NCBI GenBank assembly: GCA_046260445.1
Contig: JBHEPF010000178.1
Span: forward strand, 17,703 to 81,702
DNA from: F2B08 sp046260445
Lineage (GTDB): Bacteria > Actinomycetota > Actinomycetes > Actinomycetales > Dermatophilaceae
Length of the DNA stretch: 64,000 nucleotides
Direction of reading: 5' to 3'
Shown one piece after another: positions 15,842-24,849 of this stretch. The position numbers were made by a program, and so were the translations under genes. The notes below the pieces were generated by a model. The model did no database searches. It was not told the origin of the DNA and saw only the letters and a program-made list of their open reading frames with translations. Every line of letters starts with the position of its first letter. Positions within the stretch are counted from its first letter, which is position 1.

Positions 15842-17299
15842 ATGAGCGAGTCCACCGGCGTTGTCTTCCCCCTCATCGACGGGCGCCGGTCGACGGCCGT
15901 GACGGGTCGCGCCGTCATCGCCGACGCCCTGCGCGCGATCGACCCGATCGGCACAGGCGCTGCTGAGCGGGAGACCAACTGGAGGGCGGGCTATCTCGTC
16001 CACTTCCGTCGGCTCGTCGAGGCCGGGCTCCCCTCGTCGGAGGCGGCCCTGACGATCGCGCGCGACGGGCTCGCCGCGGTGCACGACCGGATGCAGTGGG
16101 GGGATCCGGACGCTGCGGACGCACCACTGCGGAGCGCCTTCGGCCAGCCCTCGGCGCCCACCGTCACCGAGGAGGTCCGCGGCTCGGCCGAACCGGAGCG
16201 CGAGCTGTCCGTCCCCTACCGCGGTGAGCGACTCCGCGGCGACGCTCTGCGGCGCCAGGTCGATGCCTGGATCGCCGCCGGCGTCGCCGAGCCGTCCCTC
16301 GCCGAGGCCGTGGGCGAGGTCCTGGACCATCCCGAGTGGCTCGCGCTGCCGGGTCGGACGGCCGTCGTCCTCGGTGCGGCCGCTGAGATGGGCCCGTTGC
16401 GCAGCCTGCTCCGATGGGGCGGCACGGTCGCCGGGCTCGACCTGCCCCGCCCCGGTCTCTGGGAGCGGGTGCTCTCGGAGGCCGCCACCTCCGCAGGACG
16501 ACTCGTGCTGCCGGCCCGCCCGGGTGACGGGCCCGTCCACCAGCGTGCCGGCGGGGACCTCATCCACGACCTGTCGACGGTCGCGTCGTGGGTTCGCGGG
16601 CTCGAGGGGCCGCTGGTCCTCGGCAACTATGTCTATGCCGACGGGGCGACGAACGTGCGGGTCAGCGCCGCGGTCGACGCCCTGACCGAGCAGGTGCGCG
16701 GGCAGCGCGGTCCGGAAGAGGTCTCGATCGCGTTCCTCGCGACTCCGACCGACGTGTTCGCAGTCCCCGGCGACGCCGTGGCCGCCTCAGTCGAGTCCTA
16801 TGCGCAGCGACGGGTGAGCAAGGCCCTGCGGGTTCCGCTGCGCACCCTCTCCGGTGGTCGGCTCCTTCGCCGCAACTACGTCCCCGGTGAGGACCCGGGC
16901 ATCAACGACTCCATCGTGCCCCAGCAGGGCCCGAACTACCTGCTCGCCAAGCGGATCCAGCGCTGGCGCGCAGCGGTCGCGCGTGACGAGGGCGCCACCG
17001 TGTCGTTCCACATCGCCCCACCCACGCGCACCCGCTCGGTGGTGAAGAACCGGGCCCTGGCCGCCGCCTACGCCGGAGCGCACCGGTTCGGGATCGAGGT
17101 GTTCGAGCCGGGCACGTCCAACACCCTGATGGCAGCCCTCCTCGTCCACGACGTGATGACCGGCCCGCGTGCGTCGCTCGGCCATCCTTGGCAGGACGAG
17201 GCGCACGCCGCTGTCCACGGTGGTCTCTGGCGGGCCGCCTACGACCCGCGCAGCGCACTGGGTCTCGCCGCGCTCCTCGGGGTGGGCTCCTCCCGCTGA
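15842..17299 (+). CDS. Conserved protein of unknown function with a Rossmann-like glycine motif
   Basis: The product has 485 aa and is not recognised. A stretch at about residues 178-205 (TAVVLGAAAEMGPL, then LLRWGGTVAGLDLP) looks like a nucleotide-binding beta-alpha-beta turn with an acidic residue at the end of the second strand, as in NAD(P)-binding folds. The first 160 residues form a helical N-terminal region and the last 200 contain FHIAPPTRTRSVVKN and GHPWQDEAHAAVHGGLWRAAYD. No signal peptide or membrane helix is seen. It follows the bkd operon by 120 bp with its own start 6 nt after GAGAGT, so it is probably a separate unit. Intact length and codon use argue for a real gene. Confidence 0.8.
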   Translation: MSESTGVVFPLIDGRRSTAVTGRAVIADALRAIDPIGTGAAERETNWRAGYLVHFRRLVEAGLPSSEAALTIARDGLAAVHDRMQWGDPDAADAPLRSAFGQPSAPTVTEEVRGSAEPERELSVPYRGERLRGDALRRQVDAWIAAGVAEPSLAEAVGEVLDHPEWLALPGRTAVVLGAAAEMGPLRSLLRWGGTVAGLDLPRPGLWERVLSEAATSAGRLVLPARPGDGPVHQRAGGDLIHDLSTVASWVRGLEGPLVLGNYVYADGATNVRVSAAVDALTEQVRGQRGPEEVSIAFLATPTDVFAVPGDAVAASVESYAQRRVSKALRVPLRTLSGGRLLRRNYVPGEDPGINDSIVPQQGPNYLLAKRIQRWRAAVARDEGATVSFHIAPPTRTRSVVKNRALAAAYAGAHRFGIEVFEPGTSNTLMAALLVHDVMTGPRASLGHPWQDEAHAAVHGGLWRAAYDPRSALGLAALLGVGSSR

Positions 17300-17313
17300 A
17301 GCCGGTCGCCCGA

Positions 17314-17641
17314 TGAGGATCGAGGACATCGCCCGGGAGCTCTACGGCCTGGCGCCGGATGAGTTCACCGCGTGGCGCAACGTGCGGGCGAAGGAGGCCA
17401 AGGCGTCAGGGAGGAGTCCGAGCAGGCACGTCGGCTGGCGGCGGCGGCGCGGCGGCGGCGGGAGGATCTCCAGTCGGAGCTCGACCGAGCGCGGTGTCAG
17501 GTCGAGGACCTCGAGCAGCGGGTGGCCACTGCCACGGAGGCGGACGAGGATGCCGGGCGTGCCGAGATCTCCGCGACAGGAGGGGAGCGAACGGCCCTCG
17601 AGTCGGCGGAGAGGGCGCGACGGGCGGTGGACGCGCTGCTG
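17314..17641 (+). pseudogene. Remnant of a coiled-coil actinobacterial protein with internal deletion and frameshift
   Basis: ATG at 17314 begins MRIEDIARELYGLAPDEFTA and continues to AKEAKASG. This matches the N-terminus I associate with a common actinobacterial family of about 300 aa (ELYxLPPxEFTAARxARAKE). Immediately afterwards the matching sequence jumps to another frame: from about 17409, one frame over, EESEQARRLAAAARRRREDL and EQRVATATEADEDAGRAE form the Ala/Glu/Arg-rich coiled coil of the family's C-terminal half. About 200 central residues are missing and no proper stop closes the coiled-coil frame. It reads as a deletion product at the edge of the lipase/alkB patch. Confidence 0.65.
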
Positions 17642-17789
17642 GGTCCGAGGCCTCATCGCGGGTGGGTTCCCGACGAGGCCGCTGCGCGCCTTCACGAACG
17701 CCGCCGTGTCATCTCGTGGCTGCGGTACCCACCCCGTGTGAATGGGCTCGCCCACGAGGGGAGGCGGTGCGTTGCATCGGTGGCCGCGG

Positions 17790-19328
17790 CTACGGGGGGC
17801 CGACGAGTGTGTCGGCTGAGTGGCCGTCGCGGTCTCGTACGGTGAGCCGGAGGGCGGCGTGGGGGCCGAAGAGTCTGGCGGCGCCGGGTAGCTTGATCCG
17901 TTTGACCCATCGGCGGGGGGTTGCGTCATCGTCGTCCAGCGGGGGGCCGGTGGGGGTGTAGTCGCGCAGGGTGACGGGCAGGTCTGAGACCCACGCGGCC
18001 CAGGCTGCCAGCGCGCCGTCTGCGACACCGATGTCGACGACGAGCCAGTCGTCGAAGTCTGCGGTCTGTTCGAGGTGGTCGTGGAAGTCGAAGATGCCAC
18101 GGCGTTGGCGGACGGAGAAGATCTTGAGGTGAAGGGTGTAGCGGGCGTGCTCGGCATCCTCGGGACGTGCGGCGGGGTCGGCTATGAGGAACGTGGTCAC
18201 CAGTGGTTGGGGCCGGTCCGACTCGTCTGCGGGAAAGCGCAGGATCACGGGGCAGTGGTGGGCGGCGACCTGTTGGTGCATCAGGATCGGCAGGCCACGC
18301 ACGGCCAGCTCGACCTCGGCCTGCCAGATGATGTTCTTCGGGTCGGCTGACTCCTGCGCCGGCAGCTGCAGCCCCACCAGGTCGGCGGTGACCTCCAGGT
18401 CGCCGAGGAGGAAGCGGCGCATGTTCTGGTAGCCCTCTTCGGAGTTGACGATGCCGTAGCGCCCGGAGTGGCTGCGATGCACGAACGCGAACTTGGCGTC
18501 CGGGACGTAGGCGTTCTCGATCTGGACCAGCCCATCGCTCTTGACGCCCACTGACTTGGAGGACAGGCCGCGGGCCACGTCGTAGTCCTCGGGGTTGGTG
18601 CCGATCAAGGTGAAGACCCGGTCCTTGGAGAACGCCTTCTCGGGAATCTCCCTGGGATCCCATTTCTTCGGCACAGGGCCCGAACCGGCCGGGTTGAGGT
18701 ACTCCCACATGCGCTCCGGCCCGAAGATGTCCGCACCGTTGATCCCGAAGCGGTCGCGGATCTTCTCGAACAGGCCGAACCCGACGTCGAACTCGATACC
18801 CCCGTGGGGGGTGGCGTAGGTGAAGAGCCGATCGACGTACTGCTCCGCCCTCTCCCCCCGGTCGGGGATGATCTTCTGGATCATGCTGCGGCAGACCAGA
18901 CCGCCCATCGAGTGCGCCACCAGGTGAACCCGGGGAGCGCGGGTCTTCCTGCGCACCAGCTCGACAAGATCCAAGAGGTCCTCGGCTGCACGTTCCAGGC
19001 GGTACTCCTGAGGGGCTCGGCCCCATGTGGAGGCAGAGTCGTCATAGAAGCGGTGGATCCAGATCGTGGACTCCGGAACGTCTCCGTCCGGCTGTGCGCT
19101 CAACCAGGCCAGCTGCCCGCCGTTGACCTTGAGCTGGTAGCCGTGATCCAGCATCAGCCGCAGCAGGGGACTCTCGAACTGGTAGAAGCTGGGCTCACCT
19201 CGCGCACCGACCCGCACGTGGGTCGAACCGACATTGAACCCGTAGAACGGGTCCTCCACCAACGCATCGATGCCCGACTGCCCGCCTCCGAAACCGCGGA
19301 CATAGACGATCGGCAACTTCCTTGCCAT
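17790..19328 (-). CDS. Lipase-like alpha/beta hydrolase with extra C-terminal domain
   Basis: The product has 512 aa. The first about 330 residues are an alpha/beta hydrolase. IVYVRGFGGG opens it, and the nucleophile elbow VAHSMGGLVCRSM (Ser near 149) matches GxSxG of PGAP1/LCAT-like lipases. TYATPHGG and the late His in FVHRSHSGRYG complete a plausible triad region. The C-terminal about 180 residues form a separate, unrecognised domain. No signal peptide is seen, so it may act in the cytosol. ATG at 19328 is preceded by GAGGAGG; an earlier in-frame start at 19613 lacks such support. It is divergent from alkB. Codons are less GC-biased than in neighbouring genes. Confidence 0.8.
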   Translation of the reverse strand: MARKLPIVYVRGFGGGQSGIDALVEDPFYGFNVGSTHVRVGARGEPSFYQFESPLLRLMLDHGYQLKVNGGQLAWLSAQPDGDVPESTIWIHRFYDDSASTWGRAPQEYRLERAAEDLLDLVELVRRKTRAPRVHLVAHSMGGLVCRSMIQKIIPDRGERAEQYVDRLFTYATPHGGIEFDVGFGLFEKIRDRFGINGADIFGPERMWEYLNPAGSGPVPKKWDPREIPEKAFSKDRVFTLIGTNPEDYDVARGLSSKSVGVKSDGLVQIENAYVPDAKFAFVHRSHSGRYGIVNSEEGYQNMRRFLLGDLEVTADLVGLQLPAQESADPKNIIWQAEVELAVRGLPILMHQQVAAHHCPVILRFPADESDRPQPLVTTFLIADPAARPEDAEHARYTLHLKIFSVRQRRGIFDFHDHLEQTADFDDWLVVDIGVADGALAAWAAWVSDLPVTLRDYTPTGPPLDDDDATPRRWVKRIKLPGAARLFGPHAALRLTVRDRDGHSADTLVGPP

Positions 19329-19631
19329 CAGGGTCCTCCTCAGCGAGGTTCCGCATGCCAGGTCCCGCGTCCGGCACGGCACCCTGCGAGGCTTCTCACG
19401 AGGGGGCGATGCGCTGGGCGCTTCGTTCCGACTGACGATAGAACTCCTGAGGCGCGAGCGCCACAGGAAAGCCAGGCCAATGCGATGAGCCATCGGTCTG
19501 ACCGCAGGGCTACCCGCCGCGTCCGAGACCATGTCCAGGAGCCGCGCCGGGGTCGAGCTCTCGACGTAGCGACTGGCGACTGCGCGTACGATGTTCTCCC
19601 GTCGAGCCCGCACCGTTGCAGGAGGTCATCC
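19329..19631. other. 303-bp divergent intergenic region between the lipase and alkB genes
   Basis: Both flanking genes start from here. On the plus strand TACGAT at 19587-19592 could be a -10 for alkB, giving a short leader with AGGAGG before the GTG. The minus strand stays open in the lipase frame up to 19613, but that stretch has no recognisable protein character. I see no clear operator, although alkB genes are often controlled by TetR- or AraC-type regulators; none is encoded nearby. Confidence 0.4.
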
Positions 19632-21065
19632 GTGTCTTCGCGTCGAGGTGGTGCGGTCAGCATCGAGGCGACCCAACGGTTTGCGGAGTGGACCGACCCC
19701 AAACGTCATCTCTGGCTCATGGGCACGATCATCCCGCTGCTGCCCTTTGCGGCGTGGGGACTGGTCGAGGCGAGCGGGCAAGGGCTCTTCTGGTGGTTCG
19801 GGCCGATCTTCGTCTTCGGTATCGTCCCGGTGCTGGACCTTGTTGTGGGCCGAGACGGGGAGAACCCTCCGGAGGAGGTGTTACGCCGGTTGGAGGAAGA
19901 CCGGTACTACCGGTGGGTCACCTTCGCGTTCCTTCCGGTGCAGTACGCGGCCTTCGTCTGGGCCTGTTGGGCGCTTGTCTCGATGGACCTCTCGGATTCC
20001 GAGCGGGTCGGCCTTGCCGTGACCCTGGGATGCGTGGGAGGAATCGCGATCAACACCGCCCACGAGCTCGGCCACAAGCGGCAGCAGCACGAGCGGTGGT
20101 TCGCGCGCATCGCCTTGGCCCCCACGTTCTACGGGCACTTCTTCGTCGAGCACAACCGTGGTCATCATGTGCGCGTGGCCACGCCCGAGGACCCCGCCAG
20201 CGCCCGGCTGGGCGAGACGATCTACGAGTTCTGGCCCCGCACCGTCATCGGGAGCGTGCGCAACTCCTGGCGCTTGGAGCGGGTGCGTCTGACCCGGCGC
20301 GGGGGCAGCGTGTGGACGTGGCGCAATGACATCCTCTCCGCGTGGGCGATGTCGCTGGCGTTGTGGGGCGCGTTGGTGCTCGCTCTCGGGCCCGGTCTGC
20401 TGCCCTACCTCGTCCTCCAGGCCGTGGTGGGTGTCCTGCTGCTCGAGACGGTCAACTACCTCGAGCACTACGGGCTGCGGCGCCAGCGCGTCGACGGCGG
20501 ACGATACGAACGCGTCGACCCCAGCCACTCCTGGAACAGCAACAACATCGCGACCAACGTCCTGCTCTACCACCTGCAGCGGCACAGCGACCACCACGCC
20601 AATCCCACCCGCCGCTACCAGGGCCTGCGCGACGACCCACACTCGCCGGTCCTGCCCACCGGGTATGCGGGCATGGTGGTGCTGTCCTTGCTGCCTGCCG
20701 CGTGGCGGGCGGTCATGGACCCGCTCGTGCTCGCCCACGTCCAGGGGGATACCGGCCGGGCCAACCTTCATCCCCGAACCCGCAAGCGCTACCCCGCTCC
20801 CGCATCTTCGCCGGGGTCCCCTTCGGGAGCCTCGCCCGCAACTCGGACCGATGATCGAGCCAGGATTCCCGCCCGACCGGTCGACCCGGCGGGAACGTGG
20901 CGCTGCCCGGGTTGCGGCTACCGCTACAGCGAGAGCACAGGCCACCCCAGAGAGGGGATAGCGGCCGGAACCCCGTGGGCCCTGGTCCCCGACGAATGGT
21001 CCTGCCCCGACTGCGGGGTGCGCGACAAGGTCGACTTCGATCCGGTGCCGTCAGGGCTGACCTGA
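19632..21065 (+). CDS. alkB: Alkane 1-monooxygenase fused to rubredoxin (AlkB-Rd)
   Basis: Membrane di-iron hydroxylase that inserts oxygen at the terminal carbon of alkanes. The 477-aa product has several transmembrane helices and the three His boxes: HELGHKRQQH (about 145-154), EHNRGHHVRVATP (about 172-184) and LQRHSDHHANP (about 316-326), plus the HYG motif NYLEHYGL. After a linker (about 375-420), a rubredoxin domain ends the protein with two metal-binding pairs, CPGCGY and CPDCGV. Fusion delivers electrons in cis, as in AlkW-type proteins of Dietzia and Nocardioides. GTG at 19632 follows AGGAGG at 19620-19625. No rubredoxin reductase or regulator is adjacent. Confidence 0.96.
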   Translation: MSSRRGGAVSIEATQRFAEWTDPKRHLWLMGTIIPLLPFAAWGLVEASGQGLFWWFGPIFVFGIVPVLDLVVGRDGENPPEEVLRRLEEDRYYRWVTFAFLPVQYAAFVWACWALVSMDLSDSERVGLAVTLGCVGGIAINTAHELGHKRQQHERWFARIALAPTFYGHFFVEHNRGHHVRVATPEDPASARLGETIYEFWPRTVIGSVRNSWRLERVRLTRRGGSVWTWRNDILSAWAMSLALWGALVLALGPGLLPYLVLQAVVGVLLLETVNYLEHYGLRRQRVDGGRYERVDPSHSWNSNNIATNVLLYHLQRHSDHHANPTRRYQGLRDDPHSPVLPTGYAGMVVLSLLPAAWRAVMDPLVLAHVQGDTGRANLHPRTRKRYPAPASSPGSPSGASPATRTDDRARIPARPVDPAGTWRCPGCGYRYSESTGHPREGIAAGTPWALVPDEWSCPDCGVRDKVDFDPVPSGLT

Positions 21066-21216
21066 GCGCTCGGCGTGCTGCGGAGATACCTCCTGTGCCG
21101 CTCAGGCCACCTTGACCAGGCGGTCGATGAGCGGGATCGCTGAAGACCCGGTGTGACCGCCCGTCCCCCGAACCGGTTGGCGCGTCGAGAGGTGCGAACC
21201 GCATACTGGCTCCGCC

Positions 21217-22428
21217 ATGCTCACCGCCTACCGTCCCGTCCTCACGGCCCCGAACGTGTGGCCGTTCGTGCTCGGTGGCATTCTCGCCCGCGCGGGCGGG
21301 GCCATGTTCGGCGTTGCCGTCATCGTCATGCTCAGCCAGAGGCGAGGGTCGTACACCATCGCGGGGGCGGTGTCGGCCGTCGGCATCATGGTGCTTGCGA
21401 TCGCCGGCCCGTTCATCGGCCGGCTCGCCGACAAGCTGGGCCAGCGACGCGCGGCCCTGCCGTTCGTCTTCCTCGCCGTGTCGGCGGCGCTGCTGACCGT
21501 GTGGCTGTCGGCGACGATGGCGCCGATCTGGACGGTCTTCCTCGCCTATGGGATCTCGTCGATCACGCCCGAGCTCGGTCCCATGTCGCGGGCGCGGTGG
21601 GCGCACATCTTCCGGGACCGGCCGGACCGGCTGCACTCCGCGATGTCGTTCGAGCAGGTGCTCGACGAGGCGTCCTTCGTCATCGGGCCGGTCCTGGCCG
21701 TGCTCCTGGCGACGATGTGGTTCCCCGAGGCAGGGCTCCTCGGAGCGGTGCTCCTCTATGGGTTGGGGATGGTCTCCTTCCTTCTCGCCGGCGCGACCGA
21801 GCCGCCGGTCACAGCGCGCGAGCACCGCCCACCCGGCCTCGCCGTCCGCCACGCCGGACTGCTGCCCGTCGCCTTCGTCCTCGTCATGACCGGCATCATC
21901 TTCGGCGCGAACGAGGTGGTCGCGGTCGCGGTCGCCGACGAGGCGGGCCGCCCGCGCATGTCGTCGGTCATCCTCGCCGCCTTCGCGCTTGGCTCGACGG
22001 TCGCGGGCATCGTCTTCGGCGCCATCAGGTTCCGGATGACGCAGACCCGCAGGCTCCTGTATGCGGCGCTCGGCATGTTCGTCCTCGAGGCCCCCGCGCT
22101 CGTGGTCGGCGAGCTCTGGAACCTCTGGGGTCTCGTCCTCGTCATGCTTGTCGCCGGGTGTGCCACCGCGCCGATGCTCATCACCGCCATGTCGCTCAGC
22201 CAGCACCTCGTCCCGCGTGCACTGATGACCGAGGGCATGGCGATCGCCGTGACCGGCATCCTCATCGGCATCTCCATGGGCGCGGCTCTCGGCGGAGTTG
22301 CGGTGGACCACGTCGGGGCGCACGCGGCATACGCCGTCCCGGTCGGCGCGGGTCTCATCGCCGCCGTCCTCGCGGCAGTGCGCTACCGGCCACTGCTTCA
22401 GGCGGAACGGTCGGCCGTTCGCGGCTGA
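21217..22428 (+). CDS. MFS transporter, 12-helix type
   Basis: The 403-aa protein has about twelve hydrophobic segments and a loop GRLADKLGQRRAALPF between helices 2 and 3, matching the MFS GxLaDrxGrR signature. Acidic and charged residues in the middle of helix 5 (SFEQVLDEASFVIGPVLA) resemble drug/metabolite exporters of the DHA group. The substrate is unknown. ATG at 21217 follows GCATACT closely (box CATACT/TACTGG), so it may be leaderless. A hairpin just after the stop probably terminates it. Confidence 0.88.
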   Translation: MLTAYRPVLTAPNVWPFVLGGILARAGGAMFGVAVIVMLSQRRGSYTIAGAVSAVGIMVLAIAGPFIGRLADKLGQRRAALPFVFLAVSAALLTVWLSATMAPIWTVFLAYGISSITPELGPMSRARWAHIFRDRPDRLHSAMSFEQVLDEASFVIGPVLAVLLATMWFPEAGLLGAVLLYGLGMVSFLLAGATEPPVTAREHRPPGLAVRHAGLLPVAFVLVMTGIIFGANEVVAVAVADEAGRPRMSSVILAAFALGSTVAGIVFGAIRFRMTQTRRLLYAALGMFVLEAPALVVGELWNLWGLVLVMLVAGCATAPMLITAMSLSQHLVPRALMTEGMAIAVTGILIGISMGAALGGVAVDHVGAHAAYAVPVGAGLIAAVLAAVRYRPLLQAERSAVRG

Positions 22429-22430
22429 AC

Positions 22431-22452
22431 CGGCTGCTGAGAACAGCAGCCG
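22431..22452 (+). terminator. Hairpin downstream of the MFS gene
   Basis: CGGCTGCTG (22431-22439), loop AGAA, CAGCAGCCG (22444-22452): a perfect 9-bp stem starting 3 nt after the stop codon. There is no T-tract, as is usual in high-GC actinobacteria. Confidence 0.6.
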
Positions 22453-22533
22453 TCCGGCTCCGCGCCGCCGGCTCGGCGGGAGTCGTTCGGGCCGCGGGCT
22501 ATCGGTGAGCTGCGATGCGTGCGAGCTCGTCGC

Positions 22534-22692
22534 TCAGGGCATGACGACGTCGATGCCGCCGTCCTCCGACACGAAGCCGCCGGGACCGAGCACCCCGGCC
22601 AGGAGGAAGGCGTTGACCTGGTCGCGGGCGTCCATCACGACGTTGGAGGCATCAGCGGCGCTCAACCGCTCCGCATCACGACGCGCCATCAT
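22534..22692 (-). pseudogene. Possible N-terminal fragment of a WS/DGAT-like acyltransferase
   Basis: From ATG at 22692 the minus strand reads MMARRDAERLSAADASNVVM, then DQVNAFLLAGVLGPGGFV, and stops at 22534. The look (RLSAxDASN...DQVNxFLLAGxLGPGGF) recalls the first about 45 residues of some actinobacterial wax-ester/triacylglycerol synthase-like proteins. One frame over, LSDELARIAAHR continues the expected helix before a stop, so a frameshift plus truncation is likely. The other about 400 residues are absent. Recognition is from memory and weak. The rest of the 22429-22829 gap holds only the hairpin above and the TAGGCT promoter of the next gene. Confidence 0.35.
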
Positions 22693-22829
22693 GGGTCTGC
22701 GTTGCCGTAGGACAGGGGCGAACGGCGGGCACCATGACGTCGATCGTTCTCCGCGCGTCACGTCGCGTCAACCCGCCCCGGCGCCGAGGGCCAGGTCCGC
22801 CAGGTCGTACCGGCTCTTAGGCTGGACCC

Positions 22830-24845
22830 ATGAGCACGACGTCCTCCGCCACCGCGCCACGCCTGACGCCTGGTCAGGTGGTCGGCGGGGGGCTCGCCGC
22901 CGGGCTCGTCGTTCTTCTCGCCGCTCTCCTCTACACCGGTTCGACCGTGCCCCTCGTGCTCGGCGACCCCGGTCCGATCGTCCGGTGGGGCCTGCCGGTG
23001 TTCACCCTCATCTGGCAGGTCGCCGCCGTGACGACGGTCGGGCTGCTCGGTCTGGCGGCGTTCCTCATGCCGGAGCGGGGGACCACCGACCGCAGGGCCA
23101 CCGCCCTGACGTATGCGGTACGCGCCGGCGCCGTCTGGGTCACCACCGGCGCCATCGCCCTCCTCCTCACCTTCGCCGACATCGTGGGTGCGCCCCCGAC
23201 GTCCGGGCAGGTGCTCGCCCAGTTCGGCACCTTCGTCTTCAGTCTCGACATCACCCGGGTCCCGGCGATCTCCGTTCTCACCGCTCTCGTCGTGACGGTC
23301 GGCGCGTCGGTGGCCAGAGCCCGCTCCACGATGGTCTGGCTCACCGGCCTCGGACTCTTCGCCATCGTCGTCAACGCCCTGACCGGCCACGCGGCCAACG
23401 CCGTCGGACACGAGGAGGCCGTCAACGCGATGGGCTTCCACCTGCTCGGCATCGCCGTCTGGGTCGGGGGTCTCATCGGGCTCGTCATCATGCGCCCGCA
23501 TCTCACCGGCCGCGGGCACGACGGCGACCTCGCGGTGACCGTGGAGCGATACTCGGTCCTCGCGCTGTGGGCCTACGTCGCCGTCGCGCTGTCCGGAATG
23601 CAGAGCGCCTGGCTCCGGGTGGGCGGACTCGAGGGCGTGACCACCGCATACGGCCTGCTCGTCCTGCTCAAGATGGCGCTCCTCGCCGGTCTCGGTGTCC
23701 TCGGCTGGCGGCAGCGGCGAGCCGTCATCGCCCGGCTGCGCTCATCGTCCACTGCTCGAGGCGCGTTCGCGCGGCTGGCCGCCATCGAGGTCCTTCTCAT
23801 GGTCACGGCGACCAGCCTCGGGGTCGCCTTGTCGCGCACGGCGCCCCCCGACCTGCGCGAGGTCCCGGAGACCGACATCGTCACGACGCTGACCGGGTTC
23901 CCCGACCCGGGTCCGGCGACCAGCGCCGCCGACTGGTTCCTCACCTGGCGGATCGACTGGCTCTTCCTCACGATCGCGCTCGTCGCCATCGGTCTCTACG
24001 TTGCCGGGTATATCCGGCTGCTCCGCCGCGGTGACCACTGGCCCTGGCTGCGCACCGCGAGCTGGATCGTGGGGTGGCTCCTCTTCGTCTACGCGACCAA
24101 CGGCGCCCCCGGGGTGTGGGGCCGCGTGCTGTTCTCGACCCACATGGTCATGCACATGATGGTCGCGATGTTCGTCCCGCTGCTCCTCGTGCCGGGCGCA
24201 CCGGTGACGCTCGCCCTGCGCACGCTCAAGGCGCGCAAGGACAAGACGTGGGGCCCGCGCGAGCTCATCCTGCGGATCACGCACTCACGAGCCAACCGCA
24301 TCCTGACGAACCCCGTCGTCGCGGCGACGCTGTTCTTCGTCTCGCTGGCGATCTTCTACTACTCGCCGGCCTTCGAGCTCTCGCTCACGACGCATACCGG
24401 GCACCTGCTCATGATGGCCCACTTCCTCCTCACCGGCTATCTCTTCACCTGGGTGCTCATCGGCATCGACCCGGGCCCTCGCAAGTGGAACCCGGTCATC
24501 CTGCTCACCATCCTCTTCGTCACCATCTCGTTCCACGCCTTCTTCGGCGTGATCCTCACCGGGACGGACTCTCTCCTCGCGCCCGGCTTCTACGGCCAGC
24601 TCAACCTGCCGTGGCTCACCGACCCACTGGCCGACCAGTACACCGCCGGAGAGATCGCCTGGGGGGTCGGCGAGGCCCCGACTCTCATCCTCGCGCTCAT
24701 CGTGGCCCGCAACTGGGTCAAGTCCGACCGCGTCGAGACCCGCCGCAAGGACCGGCAGGCGGACCGCGACGGTGGGGTGGAGCTCGCGGCGTACAACGAG
24801 ATGCTCGCCGAGCGCCGCCGCCAGGGCGAGCGGATGGGAGGCTGA
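22830..24845 (+). CDS. CopD-CtaG fusion: copper transport / cytochrome oxidase assembly membrane protein
   Basis: The 671-aa polytopic protein has an N-terminal half (about 1-330) that resembles CopD copper-resistance proteins, with eight or so helices and FHLLGIAVWVGGLIGL. The C-terminal half (about 345-640) is a caa3-type CtaG domain, with HMVMHMMVAMFVPLLLV, THTGHLLMMAHFLLTGYLF and FHAFFGV. Its His/Met-rich helices could carry copper to the CuB centre of haem-copper oxidases. Such fusions are known in actinobacteria. ATG at 22830 is 6 nt after TAGGCT (22818-22823), a leaderless start. The nitrilase-family gene begins 4 bp after its stop, so the two are an operon. Confidence 0.9.
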   Translation: MSTTSSATAPRLTPGQVVGGGLAAGLVVLLAALLYTGSTVPLVLGDPGPIVRWGLPVFTLIWQVAAVTTVGLLGLAAFLMPERGTTDRRATALTYAVRAGAVWVTTGAIALLLTFADIVGAPPTSGQVLAQFGTFVFSLDITRVPAISVLTALVVTVGASVARARSTMVWLTGLGLFAIVVNALTGHAANAVGHEEAVNAMGFHLLGIAVWVGGLIGLVIMRPHLTGRGHDGDLAVTVERYSVLALWAYVAVALSGMQSAWLRVGGLEGVTTAYGLLVLLKMALLAGLGVLGWRQRRAVIARLRSSSTARGAFARLAAIEVLLMVTATSLGVALSRTAPPDLREVPETDIVTTLTGFPDPGPATSAADWFLTWRIDWLFLTIALVAIGLYVAGYIRLLRRGDHWPWLRTASWIVGWLLFVYATNGAPGVWGRVLFSTHMVMHMMVAMFVPLLLVPGAPVTLALRTLKARKDKTWGPRELILRITHSRANRILTNPVVAATLFFVSLAIFYYSPAFELSLTTHTGHLLMMAHFLLTGYLFTWVLIGIDPGPRKWNPVILLTILFVTISFHAFFGVILTGTDSLLAPGFYGQLNLPWLTDPLADQYTAGEIAWGVGEAPTLILALIVARNWVKSDRVETRRKDRQADRDGGVELAAYNEMLAERRRQGERMGG

Positions 24846-24849
24846 GCGG

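Noticed and set aside
14033..16567. 844-codon open frame on the minus strand opposite bkdC and the 485-aa gene
   Set aside because: It crosses two real genes in antisense, its product is Arg/Asp/Gly-rich low-complexity sequence without motifs, and stop codons are naturally rare in antisense frames of GC-rich DNA.
17642..17789. Possible tRNA or att-site in the gap after the coiled-coil remnant
   Set aside because: I could not fold a cloverleaf or find a 3' tRNA end, and there is no integrase gene; I see nothing specific in these 148 bases.
19329..19613. N-terminal extension of the lipase to an ATG at 19613
   Set aside because: The 95 extra residues have no signal peptide or conserved look, and a good GAGGAGG site precedes the ATG at 19328.
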